DNA from: JBNKLG01 sp050292235 | Lineage (GTDB): Bacteria > Pseudomonadota > Gammaproteobacteria > Chromatiales > Chromatiaceae | Length of the DNA stretch: 34,083 nucleotides | NCBI GenBank assembly: GCA_050292235.1 | Contig: JBNKLG010000026.1 | Span: forward strand, 1-34,083 | Direction: 5' to 3' | Shown: in pieces, positions 7,817 through 15,696 of the stretch | Layout of the letters: each line of letters opens with the position of its first letter | Position numbering within the stretch: the first letter of the stretch is position 1 | Notes under the pieces: generated by a model | The model's database searches: none | The model's input: only the letters and a program-made list of their open reading frames with translations | What the model was told of the DNA's origin: nothing | Translations under genes and position numbers: made by a program

Positions 7817-8233
7817 TTACCAGGTAATGGCCTTGGTGCCATCTTTAAATAACACTTCGTTGACCAGCTCAGGGCTGCCGAGTTCAACACCAGTGATCAG
7901 GTCCTTGTCGGATTGCTTGTAATGTTTGAGGCACATAGGGCAAACAAGGATTTTGGCCCCCTTTTTGGACAGCTCTTTCAGTTTGCCCTGCAGACCGGCA
8001 AAGCGCTTGGATTGGCTTTTCATCGCCACAAACACCCCTTTGTCGTTCAGATGGACGGTGAGGGGGTGTCCACGTTCCATCATCTTACCACCCAGGGCCA
8101 GGGCCATTTTGACCCGATGGCTGTCGGAGGTGGTCAGGTTGATGTAAAGCGGGTCGGTATCAGCGGCCAGCAGAGCACCGGGTAAGGCGGCAAGCAGCAG
8201 AATGCATGAGGTGAGTAGGGCGTGGATTTTCAT
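7817..8233 (-). CDS. Secreted DsrE/F-like family protein
   Basis: From ATG 8233, with GGGAG upstream, the product is 138 residues. A clear signal peptide ends near ALLA (residue 23). The mature part has the DsrE-like fold pattern: YINLTTSDSHRVKMALALG, then HPLTVHLNDKGV, and the cysteine pair in ILVCPMCLKHY, which is typical of the periplasmic branch of this family. DsrE-type proteins trap or carry sulfane sulfur through cysteines, but the function of the secreted, CxxC-bearing branch is not firmly known. The frame remains open upstream, but the added sequence lacks a signal peptide or ribosome site. Confidence 0.8.
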   Translation of the reverse strand: MKIHALLTSCILLLAALPGALLAADTDPLYINLTTSDSHRVKMALALGGKMMERGHPLTVHLNDKGVFVAMKSQSKRFAGLQGKLKELSKKGAKILVCPMCLKHYKQSDKDLITGVELGSPELVNEVLFKDGTKAITW

Positions 8234-8447
8234 TGGATTCTCCCGTTGGTTGAACTGCTGATTGGCAATCAGTCCGCTTAGGCTAGTCGAATTGTCAGCA
8301 TTTTCCCATACCCGTTTTTTTCTATAGTGCATTCGGGTTTTGTGGTTTTTTTCAGGGCGGATTCTTTTGTTGGGTGGCTGGGTTGAGTGGGCAGCATAAA
8401 ACACCTGAGTTTTTCGGCATATTGGGTAGAATAAGGCGGGGTTCCCC

Positions 8448-8471
8448 CATAGATGCTTTCATAGATGCTTT
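8448..8471. repeat. Perfect 12-bp tandem duplication
   Basis: The unit CATAGATGCTTT occurs twice head to tail (8448-8459, 8460-8471) just upstream of the ribosome site of the L,D-transpeptidase gene. It is too short to be a mobile element and may be a slippage product or paired operator half-sites. Confidence 0.5.
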
Positions 8472-8487
8472 GTTCGAGGTGATTGCA

Positions 8488-10251
8488 ATGCCAGGATTTC
8501 TGCGGTTTCGCCTAGTAGTATTGTTGCTGATGCTATGGATGGCAGGATCCTTGTCCGCCTCTATGTTTAAGGATTCCGTCGATCGTGTACTGCCGGATAA
8601 TGGTGAACGTTTTGGCACCCTGCCCGACGGCCAACGCATCTTTGGGAAGTTCTTCATTCGTCGCATGTATGAAGAGAATGGTTTCTATCCCCTGTGGAAG
8701 CCCCAGGCCATTGCCTCTCTGTCTCGCGCTCTGGATGGCCTCAGCGATGATGGTCTTCGCCCTGAGGAGTACCGTTTTGCCGCTATTGAGCCCTTTCTGA
8801 ATGCCCCGAATCGCAGTCGTCACTCTCTGGTGGAGTCCGCAGAGCTGGACATCCTTTTTACCGAGGCCTATCTGCGGGCGATGTATCACCTCTATTACGG
8901 CAAGGCGGATCCTAAAGGGCTGGACCCCAATAACAACTTTGCCCGCGCCCGTGATGGCAAGGATCGTTCCCGCCAGTTGTTGCACTGGATAGAGAAGGGG
9001 CGGATCGAATCGGCCTTCGATTGGGCAAGACCCAAAAGTGTGCGCTATCAGCGCTTACGCAAAGGGCTGGCCAAATACCGACAGACCCATGCCCAGGCCA
9101 AACATATGCCCCGGGTCGATGAAGGCAGTACCTTGCGGCCAGGTGATACCGATGCCCGTGTCGCCCAGATTCGTCAGCGTTTGGCAGCCAGTGGTGAGCT
9201 GAACAGCTCATCAGGATCGACCCTGTATGACGATGAGCTTCTGACAGCGGTCAAGCGCTTCCAGCGAAACAAAGGTCTGGCGGCTGACGGGATTATTGGC
9301 CCGGGTACGCTACGGGCCATGAATGGCGGTAGCTCCAGTCGGGTCGATCAGATTCGGGTCAATCTGGAACGACAGCGCTGGATGCTGCACGAGGATCGTG
9401 GTGAATTTCTGGCAGTGGATATCGCCGGCTTTATGATTTACTGGGTCAAAGACGGTCAGATTATCTGGAAGGAACAGGTTCAGGTCGGCAAGAAATACAC
9501 CAATACGCCGATTTTCAAGGATAAGATCGAATACCTCGTCTTTAATCCTACCTGGACCGTGCCGCCGGGCATTCTTCGTCGCTCTATCCTGCCTGGTCTG
9601 AAGAAGGATCCCGGCTATCTCGACGCCAAAGGTTATCAGTTGCTCTCCTCCAGTGGTGACCCCCTGGATCCTTACAGCATCAATTGGAAGGGGATGTCCC
9701 ATTTTCCCTATGTGGTGCGGGAAGCACCAGGTAAAAATAATGCCCTGGGACTGGTGAAGTTCATGTTCCCCAACAAACACCATGTCTTTTTGCACGATAC
9801 CAATCACCGGAACTATTTTTCCCGCAAGGTGCGTACCACCAGTTCCGGTTGCATTCGTTTGCATAACCCCTTTGATCTGGCAGAACGTCTGCTGGCGGAT
9901 CAGGGCTGGAACCGTGCCCGCATTGATCGGGTGATTCGCTCGGGCAAGACCACCCGGGTCAACCTGAAAAAGCCCATGCGGATTCTGATTTTCTATAGCA
10001 CTGCCTATGCGGATGACAATGGAAATGTCACTTTCAAAAATGACATCTATAAGCGGGATGCCAGGATTCTTGATGCACTCAATGGGCCTTTTCGCTTCCA
10101 TCAGGTGGATGCGGCGGGTCGTCCCTCTACCAATGCGGTTGCCAGTGATGAGGCGTTTCCTATGGATGATATGGATCCGGAGACGGATATGCATACTGCC
10201 CCCAGTCAGCCTCACCGGACACGCCTGGCCCCCGGCTTTCTGGATTTTTGA
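8488..10251 (+). CDS. L,D-transpeptidase (YcbB/LdtD-like) with PG-binding domain
   Basis: The 587-residue exported enzyme should form 3-3 crosslinks or related meso-DAP bonds in peptidoglycan. After a signal peptide (cleavage near SLSA, residue 24) come the YcbB-type scaffold domain, a PG-binding-1 repeat (about 210-275: LRPGDTDARVAQIRQRLAAS, then FQRNKGLAADGIIGPGTLRAM) and the YkuD catalytic domain. The latter shows VFNPTWTVPPGILRRSILPG, His436 and His440 in FLHDTNHRNYFSRK, and the nucleophile Cys455 in TTSSGCIRLHNP. ATG 8488 was chosen for its signal peptide and the GAGGTG site six bases upstream; an upstream in-frame GTG at 8374 adds nothing homologous. Its stop overlaps the next start (TGATG). 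A shorter paralogue lies at 12218-13747. Confidence 0.92.
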   Translation: MPGFLRFRLVVLLLMLWMAGSLSASMFKDSVDRVLPDNGERFGTLPDGQRIFGKFFIRRMYEENGFYPLWKPQAIASLSRALDGLSDDGLRPEEYRFAAIEPFLNAPNRSRHSLVESAELDILFTEAYLRAMYHLYYGKADPKGLDPNNNFARARDGKDRSRQLLHWIEKGRIESAFDWARPKSVRYQRLRKGLAKYRQTHAQAKHMPRVDEGSTLRPGDTDARVAQIRQRLAASGELNSSSGSTLYDDELLTAVKRFQRNKGLAADGIIGPGTLRAMNGGSSSRVDQIRVNLERQRWMLHEDRGEFLAVDIAGFMIYWVKDGQIIWKEQVQVGKKYTNTPIFKDKIEYLVFNPTWTVPPGILRRSILPGLKKDPGYLDAKGYQLLSSSGDPLDPYSINWKGMSHFPYVVREAPGKNNALGLVKFMFPNKHHVFLHDTNHRNYFSRKVRTTSSGCIRLHNPFDLAERLLADQGWNRARIDRVIRSGKTTRVNLKKPMRILIFYSTAYADDNGNVTFKNDIYKRDARILDALNGPFRFHQVDAAGRPSTNAVASDEAFPMDDMDPETDMHTAPSQPHRTRLAPGFLDF

Positions 10252-11426
10252 TGCCCATGCCACACTCCGCTACTCAGATTCGTATTGCTGCCGGTCCTAA
10301 AGACCGAGAAGCGGTCTATGCCTTTCGCTATCAAATCTACGTTGAGGAGATGGGCAAGCAATTGGGCTATGCCGATCCATCACAGAAGATGTTGCTGGAT
10401 GATCTGGATGAGATGGCCCATCACTACCTAGTGGAGCAGGATGGAAAGATCATTGCCACGGCGCGGTTGAATTATGCGACCGAGACCCCTTTTGGCGATC
10501 ACTGGCGTCAGCTCTATCAGTTGGCACATTGGGATGAGTTTCCTGCTGAGGCTATCTCCATGAGTTCCCGTCTCATGGTGGCGCCGGAATGGCGTGGCTC
10601 TTCGGTCTTGGGCGCTTTGCTTTTGCAACTGTTTGAACACTCCAGAGCCCGAGGCGTTCGTTTTAATTTCCTCAACTGTTCGCCCTCTCTGCTGGAGTTT
10701 TACGAACAGCTGGGTTACCGGCGCTACGCCGATGGCTTTGTGGATACCGATGTGGGCTACCGCGTGCCTATGGTCTTCATGACCGAAGACGTTGATTATA
10801 TGCGTTTGGTGCATTCACCCTTTTTACGTTTGGCACGCAAACTTCCGTCCAGCGGTGCAGATACCCAGTGGTTTGAGTCAAAATTTCCCGGCCATGCAGC
10901 CCACGTTAATCGTCGTCTGGTCGATGCAGAGGGTTTCTGGTCTATGTTGGAGCAGAATCTCCATACTGATCCCAGAGAGACCATTTCCCTGCTGACAGAC
11001 CTGGATGAAGAAGAGGCCCAGCAATTTCTGAAGACCGGTACGGTATTGCCTTGTAAAGCAGGTGACATCATCATTCGCCCCGGAGATGTGGGTGATGAAA
11101 TGTTTGTCATCCTGGATGGGGCCATCTCGGTTTGGGGGGGGGATGATGACTGTCCGGTATCGCTGGCGCTGCTTGGCCCTGGTCAGATTTTCGGTGAAAT
11201 CGCTTTTGTCAGTAAAGAGCCGCGAACAGCCAAGGTGGTGGCTGAGACTGACGTCAAGCTTTTGATCCTGACCCAGAGCTTTTTCCGAAAAGCCATGATC
11301 AAGATGCCCGCTATTGTCTCCAAGGTGCTACTGAATCTGGCGGTGGTGCTCTGTGATCGTCTCAAGGGCAGCACGCTCAATTGGGTGGCGGCTGTACAGG
11401 GGGGATCGGAAGCCTGTGATGACTGA
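10251..11426 (+). CDS. GNAT/autoinducer-synthase-like acyltransferase fused to a cyclic-nucleotide-binding domain
   Basis: The 391-residue protein has two parts. Residues 8-180 look like the FeeM/LuxI side of the GNAT fold: FRYQIYVEEM (Arg26), DDLDEMAHHYLV (Asp50, Asp53), ARLNY (Arg72), MSSRLMV (Arg107). The Glu three residues before that last Arg in acyl-homoserine-lactone synthases is Met here, so AHL synthesis is not implied. Residues about 250-375 form a Crp-type CNB domain with GDVGDEMFVILDGAISV and a phosphate-binding cassette FGEIAFVSKEPRTAKV (Glu316, Arg325). No helix-turn-helix follows. I infer an acyltransferase gated by cAMP, cGMP or another ligand. It starts inside the L,D-transpeptidase stop and overlaps the methyltransferase by 8 bases. 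Confidence 0.82.
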   Translation: MPMPHSATQIRIAAGPKDREAVYAFRYQIYVEEMGKQLGYADPSQKMLLDDLDEMAHHYLVEQDGKIIATARLNYATETPFGDHWRQLYQLAHWDEFPAEAISMSSRLMVAPEWRGSSVLGALLLQLFEHSRARGVRFNFLNCSPSLLEFYEQLGYRRYADGFVDTDVGYRVPMVFMTEDVDYMRLVHSPFLRLARKLPSSGADTQWFESKFPGHAAHVNRRLVDAEGFWSMLEQNLHTDPRETISLLTDLDEEEAQQFLKTGTVLPCKAGDIIIRPGDVGDEMFVILDGAISVWGGDDDCPVSLALLGPGQIFGEIAFVSKEPRTAKVVAETDVKLLILTQSFFRKAMIKMPAIVSKVLLNLAVVLCDRLKGSTLNWVAAVQGGSEACDD

Positions 11427-12228
11427 GGCGGCTGGTTCCTACGCCTTTGGCGAATTCGATGAGAATGAGCGGGAGCTGACCCGGTTAAAGGCGCAGGCCG
11501 GAGCAGCCCAGGCGCTGGAGCGGCGTATTCTGCAACAAGGGGGTCTACAGCCCGGTATGCGGGTATTGGATCTGGCCTGCGGTCCCGGGGTGGTTTCCTG
11601 TGCCCTGGCCCGCATGGTTGCACCGGCCGGGTGGGTCACTGGAGTGGATCTCAGCCCGGATCTGCTGGCCGAGGCCAAGGCCGCTGCTGTTGATCAGGGG
11701 CTGGACAATCTCAGCTTTTACCAGGGTGATGTCTATGCCCTGGATCTGGCTGATGCCAGCTTCGATTTTGTCTATGCCCGTTTTCTGTTTCAGCATTTGA
11801 GAGATCCCCAACAGGCTCTGACTGAGGCTCATCGGGTTCTGGCCCCCGGCGGCAGATTGTTGGTGGCCGATGTGGATGATGGCTGGCTGGCCATGTATCC
11901 GACACCTCCGACCTTTAACGCTTTCATTGAGCGGGCAGCCCGCACCCAGGCCAGCCAGGGCGGCAATCGCCATGTCGGGCGTCAATTGGGTGAGCTGTTG
12001 CAGGGGGCCGGGTTTTCTGAGGTTGCTTTGTACGTCCACAGTCTGACCAGTGATGATTTGGGTCTGAAGCCCTTTCTGGATCTGACCACCGGGTATAAAT
12101 CACAGTTGATGCAGGGAGAGGATCAGACGGTGGTCCGGCAGGAGCTTGAGGCCATTTACGCCTTTGCCGAATCCCAGCCTGTCCGGGGTTTCACCAGTAT
12201 CTTCGCTGCCTCTGGTCTTAAAAGTTGA
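11419..12228 (+). CDS. SAM-dependent methyltransferase, class I
   Basis: The 269-residue protein has a Rossmann-type methyltransferase core: motif I VLDLACGPGVVS (49-60), the acidic end of strand 2 in VTGVDLSPDLL, FYQGDVYAL and FVYARFLFQHL, then ALTEAHRVLAPGGRLLVADV. It resembles UbiE/methyltransf_11-type enzymes acting on small molecules; the substrate is unknown. ATG 11419 overlaps the preceding gene by 8 bases and marks where homology begins. The upstream open frame was excluded. It is the third gene of the L,D-transpeptidase / acyltransferase-CNB / methyltransferase operon. Its 3' end overlaps the convergent second L,D-transpeptidase by 11 bases. Confidence 0.85.
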   Translation: MTEAAGSYAFGEFDENERELTRLKAQAGAAQALERRILQQGGLQPGMRVLDLACGPGVVSCALARMVAPAGWVTGVDLSPDLLAEAKAAAVDQGLDNLSFYQGDVYALDLADASFDFVYARFLFQHLRDPQQALTEAHRVLAPGGRLLVADVDDGWLAMYPTPPTFNAFIERAARTQASQGGNRHVGRQLGELLQGAGFSEVALYVHSLTSDDLGLKPFLDLTTGYKSQLMQGEDQTVVRQELEAIYAFAESQPVRGFTSIFAASGLKS

Positions 12229-13747
12229 GAAACGACTCCGTCGGCAGTGGTTGATAGCGGATCTTCGGCGGTTCCCGCTCCAGATCCGGCTGATGGAAGA
12301 CAAAGGGACCATCCAGCGCAGTCAAAAGGCCGGGATCGCGGTGATAGACATCGGGTTTGAAGCTGATGTCGTCTTCGGTGGCCCAGGCTGTGCTGTAGTG
12401 GATCAGGATCGGGATGGGGTGTTTCAGTGCAACTTTATGTGGCTTTCCTGACTGAACCGCCTTGTCCACCCGTTCGGCAGACCAGCCTTCCCGTGCCAGT
12501 AACTGATCGGCCAGATCCAGGGGGTTCTGCAGCCGAATGCAGCCATCGGAGGTGGTGGTGCGATTGGGGGAGACCAACATTTCCATGAAATCGGCGTCGT
12601 GCAGGTAGACCCCATGGGGATTGGGGAAGAGGAAGCGCACCGCTCCTCCCTGCAAAGACTCCTGGCCGTGGGTGGCTTTCCAGTCTGGATTGAGTTCAAC
12701 GAAACGCAGGTTGTCCTTAAAGATCGGTGTCTGGGTGAATTGCTCCCCGACCTGGACCTGATCCTGCCAGACAATCTCCTGATCCTTGAACCAGAAGATG
12801 GTGAAGCCGGCAATGTCCACTACCAGGTACTCCTCCGCCATTACGGGGAAGAGCCAGCGTTGACGTTCCAGATTGACCCGGATTTGGGCAATGCGGTCGG
12901 CAACGGGCACATTCATGGCGGTAATGGTGTCGGCATCCAGCGCACCGGTTTCCGTCAGATAGTGGCGCTGCTGGAAGCGTAGGATGCCTTCCAACAGGCG
13001 GTCATCCATTTTCATGTCGCCCTTTGCCGAGGCCAGATCGCCCGTGATGGCCAGGCGGCGGCGAACCAAAAGCAGGCGCGGATCGGACCCGCCCGGTTCA
13101 ACATCCGGCCCCGGCGGGATTTGGGGCCAGCCGCCATTGGCCTGGATTTTCAGATAGTGTTTCAGTGCCCGCCGCATCCAGTGATAGCGAGGGTTTTTAG
13201 GACGAGCCCAGTTAAAGGCCTCTTCGATGCCAGCATGTTTGATCCACAACAAAAGAAGGGCAGAGCGGTCCTTGCCGTCACGGGCCTGGGCAAAGTTGTT
13301 GTTCGGATCCAGTCGTTGGGGGTCGGTTTTGCCATAGTAGAGGTTGTACATGCCCCGCAGATAGGCTTCACTGAGCAGTAGGTCCCAGGTAACCGCCTGA
13401 TGAATGCTATTGGCTTTCAATTCTGGATTGTTGAGCAGTGGCAGAATTGCATCAAACCGGTAGTCATCGGGATTGAGCCCATCGCCCGACAGGGTTTTCA
13501 GGGCCTTTGCCAGGGCAGTGATGGCCTCGGGCGTCCAGATCGGGCCGCCGCCTTTTTCTTCATACATCCGGCGGATAAAGTATTTGCCATAGAGGGTTTC
13601 GCCGCTGGGTAGTTGGGCGAAACGTTCCTGGTTCTTAGGCAGGAGTTTGGCGACTTCCTGATCAAACAGAGGATTGGCCAATAGCGGCAAGGATGGCAGG
13701 GTCAGCAGTAAGAGGAAAGCCAGCCACTGGCAACGGAAGGGTTTCAC
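12218..13747 (-). CDS. L,D-transpeptidase (YcbB/LdtD-like), shortened catalytic domain
   Basis: This is a paralogue of the 8488-10251 enzyme, 509 residues from a GTG start. The start was chosen because it gives a signal peptide (CQWLAFLLLLTLPSLPLLA); an ATG upstream would overlap the divergent gene. Shared blocks include KYFIRRMYEE, LDPNNNFAQARDGKDRS and IRVNLERQRW. The catalytic motif TTTSDGCIRLQNP (Cys403) and VYLHD are intact. Between ELNPDW and RFLFPN, however, about 50 residues present in the paralogue, including its TVPPGILRRSILPG loop, are replaced by some 15. The PG-binding region is more degenerate. It is probably active on peptidoglycan in the periplasm, but with altered acceptor-site architecture. 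Confidence 0.87.
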   Translation of the reverse strand: MKPFRCQWLAFLLLLTLPSLPLLANPLFDQEVAKLLPKNQERFAQLPSGETLYGKYFIRRMYEEKGGGPIWTPEAITALAKALKTLSGDGLNPDDYRFDAILPLLNNPELKANSIHQAVTWDLLLSEAYLRGMYNLYYGKTDPQRLDPNNNFAQARDGKDRSALLLLWIKHAGIEEAFNWARPKNPRYHWMRRALKHYLKIQANGGWPQIPPGPDVEPGGSDPRLLLVRRRLAITGDLASAKGDMKMDDRLLEGILRFQQRHYLTETGALDADTITAMNVPVADRIAQIRVNLERQRWLFPVMAEEYLVVDIAGFTIFWFKDQEIVWQDQVQVGEQFTQTPIFKDNLRFVELNPDWKATHGQESLQGGAVRFLFPNPHGVYLHDADFMEMLVSPNRTTTSDGCIRLQNPLDLADQLLAREGWSAERVDKAVQSGKPHKVALKHPIPILIHYSTAWATEDDISFKPDVYHRDPGLLTALDGPFVFHQPDLEREPPKIRYQPLPTESFLNF

Positions 13748-13811
13748 AGGCAGGTCAGGGGTTTGTATCCTAGTGGGTGTCCAAAATCGAGATAAGCGGG
13801 AGATCCACACC

Positions 13812-14159
13812 ATGAGAACACTGAGTACGCTGTTGTTACTGCTGGCGGTCACAATACCGGTCCGGGCTGACAAATTGGAATTGCTGGGATATGGCGTGCG
13901 TTCTTGTGAACATTACCTTCAAACTTATGTCGGTTGGGAAAAAGGGGATGCCAAAGACATCGTTGAATATTACCGCTATCAGGATTGGTTGACGGGTTTT
14001 GTTTCCGGTTTGTCATTGGCCACCAGCGATGATCAGCTGCGCGGCGTGAGCGTTGATGGGGCAATGCGGCGAAATCGGATCCATTGTCAGGAAAATCTTA
14101 ATGATGATTTCTTTAAGGCAACCATAACCTTATTGAAGGATCTTAAAAAAATACCATAA
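13812..14159 (+). CDS. Small secreted hypothetical protein with two cysteines
   Basis: The 115-residue protein has a signal peptide (MRTLSTLLLLLAVTIPVRA, cleaved before DKLE) and a mature part of about 96 residues. A Cys in RSCEHYLQTY, a central DWLTGFVSGL and a second Cys in IHCQENLNDDFFKAT suggest a compact periplasmic helical protein with one disulfide, in the broad manner of Rap1a/HdeA-like small proteins. I cannot assign a function. GGGAG precedes the ATG. It is divergent from the second L,D-transpeptidase, 64 bases away, so the two may share a control region. Confidence 0.7.
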   Translation: MRTLSTLLLLLAVTIPVRADKLELLGYGVRSCEHYLQTYVGWEKGDAKDIVEYYRYQDWLTGFVSGLSLATSDDQLRGVSVDGAMRRNRIHCQENLNDDFFKATITLLKDLKKIP

Positions 14160-14202
14160 ATTTATGCTTTTTGTTAAGCACCATCACTTTCGACAGCTCA
14201 TT

Positions 14203-14208
14203 TATAAT
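14203..14208 (+). promoter_or_regulatory. Consensus -10 box immediately before xthA
   Basis: TATAAT at 14203-14208 would place the start of transcription at about 14214-14216, directly before the xthA ATG at 14217. No good -35 hexamer is present at 16-18 bases, and there is no Shine-Dalgarno between it and the ATG. Confidence 0.35.
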
Positions 14209-14216
14209 CTTCTGCC

Positions 14217-15032
14217 ATGAAAATTGTCTCCTTCAATGTCAATGGTGTGCGGGCTCGCCCCCATCAACTGAAACAGCTGGTTGAGAGTCAGCAGCCCGAT
14301 ATCGTTGGTCTGCAAGAGACCAAGGTGCGGGACGAAGAGTTTCCTCTGGCGCTCTTTGTCGAGCTGGGTTACGAGGTGCGCTATTTCGGCCAAAAGGGCC
14401 ATTATGGCGTGGCACTCATGTCACGACAGGCGCCTGAGAGCGTACAGATGGGTTTTCCCGGAGAGCCTGAAGATGCCCAACGCCGTTTCATCGCCGGGCG
14501 CTACGCCTTGCCTGATGGTGGTCATCTCTGCGTGCTCAATGGCTATTTTCCCCAGGGAGAGAGCCGCGACCATCCCACCAAATTCCCCAACAAACGCCAG
14601 TTCTATGCGGATCTTCTGACCTACCTGCAACAGCATCACACCCCCGAAGATCGGCTGGTGCTCATGGGCGACATGAATGTTGCTCCGCTGGATCTGGATA
14701 TCGGCATTGGCTCCGATAATGCCAAACGCTGGTTGCGATCCGGCAAATGCAGCTTTCTGCCTGAAGAGCGCGAATGGTTCCAGGCTCTGCTGGACTGGGG
14801 GTTGGTGGACAGCTTTCGTGCTTTACAACCCGAAGCGACGGATGCTTTAAGCTGGTTTGATTACCGTAGCAAAGGCTTTGAACGCGAGCCCAGACATGGG
14901 CTGCGCATTGATCACCTCTTGGTCACTCCAGCCCTGATGGCCCGCTGCAAAGGCGTGGGCATCGACGACCAGATACGGGGTATGGAAAAACCCTCGGATC
15001 ATTGTCCGGTTTGGGCTGAGTTTAGGCTTTGA
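14217..15032 (+). CDS. xthA: Exodeoxyribonuclease III (AP endonuclease)
   Basis: The 271-residue protein matches XthA (268 in E. coli), the Mg-dependent 3'-5' exonuclease and abasic-site endonuclease of base excision repair. Motifs in order: FNVNGVRAR, LQETK (Glu34 binds metal), GHYGVALMSR, NGYFPQGESRDHP (with the conserved Tyr), GDMNVAP, the DALSWFDYRSKGF region and RIDHLLVT, ending with PSDHCPVW (catalytic Asp-His). It converges on the glyoxalase II gene seven bases downstream. The ATG lacks a Shine-Dalgarno; see the -10 box just upstream. Confidence 0.96.
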   Translation: MKIVSFNVNGVRARPHQLKQLVESQQPDIVGLQETKVRDEEFPLALFVELGYEVRYFGQKGHYGVALMSRQAPESVQMGFPGEPEDAQRRFIAGRYALPDGGHLCVLNGYFPQGESRDHPTKFPNKRQFYADLLTYLQQHHTPEDRLVLMGDMNVAPLDLDIGIGSDNAKRWLRSGKCSFLPEEREWFQALLDWGLVDSFRALQPEATDALSWFDYRSKGFEREPRHGLRIDHLLVTPALMARCKGVGIDDQIRGMEKPSDHCPVWAEFRL

Positions 15033-15039
15033 TTTTCCT

Positions 15040-15675
15040 TCATCTCTGACGCAAAAACGGATTGTGCAGCCTCTCCATGCCCAGGGTGGAATCCGGTCCA
15101 TGACCGGGGACAAAGCGTACCTCGTCGCCCAGGGGGAGAAGTTTTTGCTCGATTGAATGCAGTAGTTGCAGATGGTTGCCACCGGGCAAATCGGTGCGGC
15201 CCACTGCGCCTCGGAATAGCACATCACCGACAAAAGCAGTCTGACTCTCGGGGTGATAAAACACCAGATGGCCCGGCGTATGGCCGGGACAATGGATAAC
15301 TTTCAGTGAAATCTCTCCAATCTGACACTGATCACCATCCGCCAGCCAACGGTCTGGGGTAAAGGCCTGGCCGATGGGGAAGTCGAATTGCTCACACCAT
15401 TCCGGTAGGGTATCCAGGATGAAGGCGTCTGCCTGATGAGGGCCTTCGATGGGGACGTTCAGTTGCTGGGCCAGCTCTGCCGCAGAGGCACAATGATCGA
15501 AATGACCGTGGGTAATGAGCAGTTTGCTGATGGTCAGCTGGCGGTTTTTGGCGGCATCGAGGATACGGTCAATGTCGCCGCCAGGATCGATGACAACGGC
15601 GGTTTTCTGCTGTTCACACCAGAGTAGAGAGCAGTTCTGTGCATAGGCGGTAACGGGGAAGGTGAAGTGGGGCAT
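15040..15675 (-). CDS. gloC: Glyoxalase II-type MBL hydrolase (GloC/YcbL-like)
   Basis: The 211-residue metallo-beta-lactamase-fold protein closely follows E. coli YcbL (GloC, 215 residues), a type II glyoxalase hydrolysing S-lactoylglutathione. Motifs: VVIDPGGDIDRI, the metal motif THGHFDH, HCPGHTPGHLVFY, GDVLFRGAVGRTDLPGG and the final PGHGPDSTLGMER. It has the short form without the C-terminal substrate domain of classical glyoxalase II. AGGAA precedes the ATG. It lies 21 bases downstream of a gamma-glutamyltransferase gene on the same strand, so the pair probably forms a glutathione-related operon. Confidence 0.88.
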   Translation of the reverse strand: MPHFTFPVTAYAQNCSLLWCEQQKTAVVIDPGGDIDRILDAAKNRQLTISKLLITHGHFDHCASAAELAQQLNVPIEGPHQADAFILDTLPEWCEQFDFPIGQAFTPDRWLADGDQCQIGEISLKVIHCPGHTPGHLVFYHPESQTAFVGDVLFRGAVGRTDLPGGNHLQLLHSIEQKLLPLGDEVRFVPGHGPDSTLGMERLHNPFLRQR

Positions 15676-15696
15676 GGATTTCCTGGTTGTCGAATG

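Noticed and set aside
9310..10263. A long antisense frame under the first L,D-transpeptidase
   Set aside because: No family resemblance and fully inside a certain gene.
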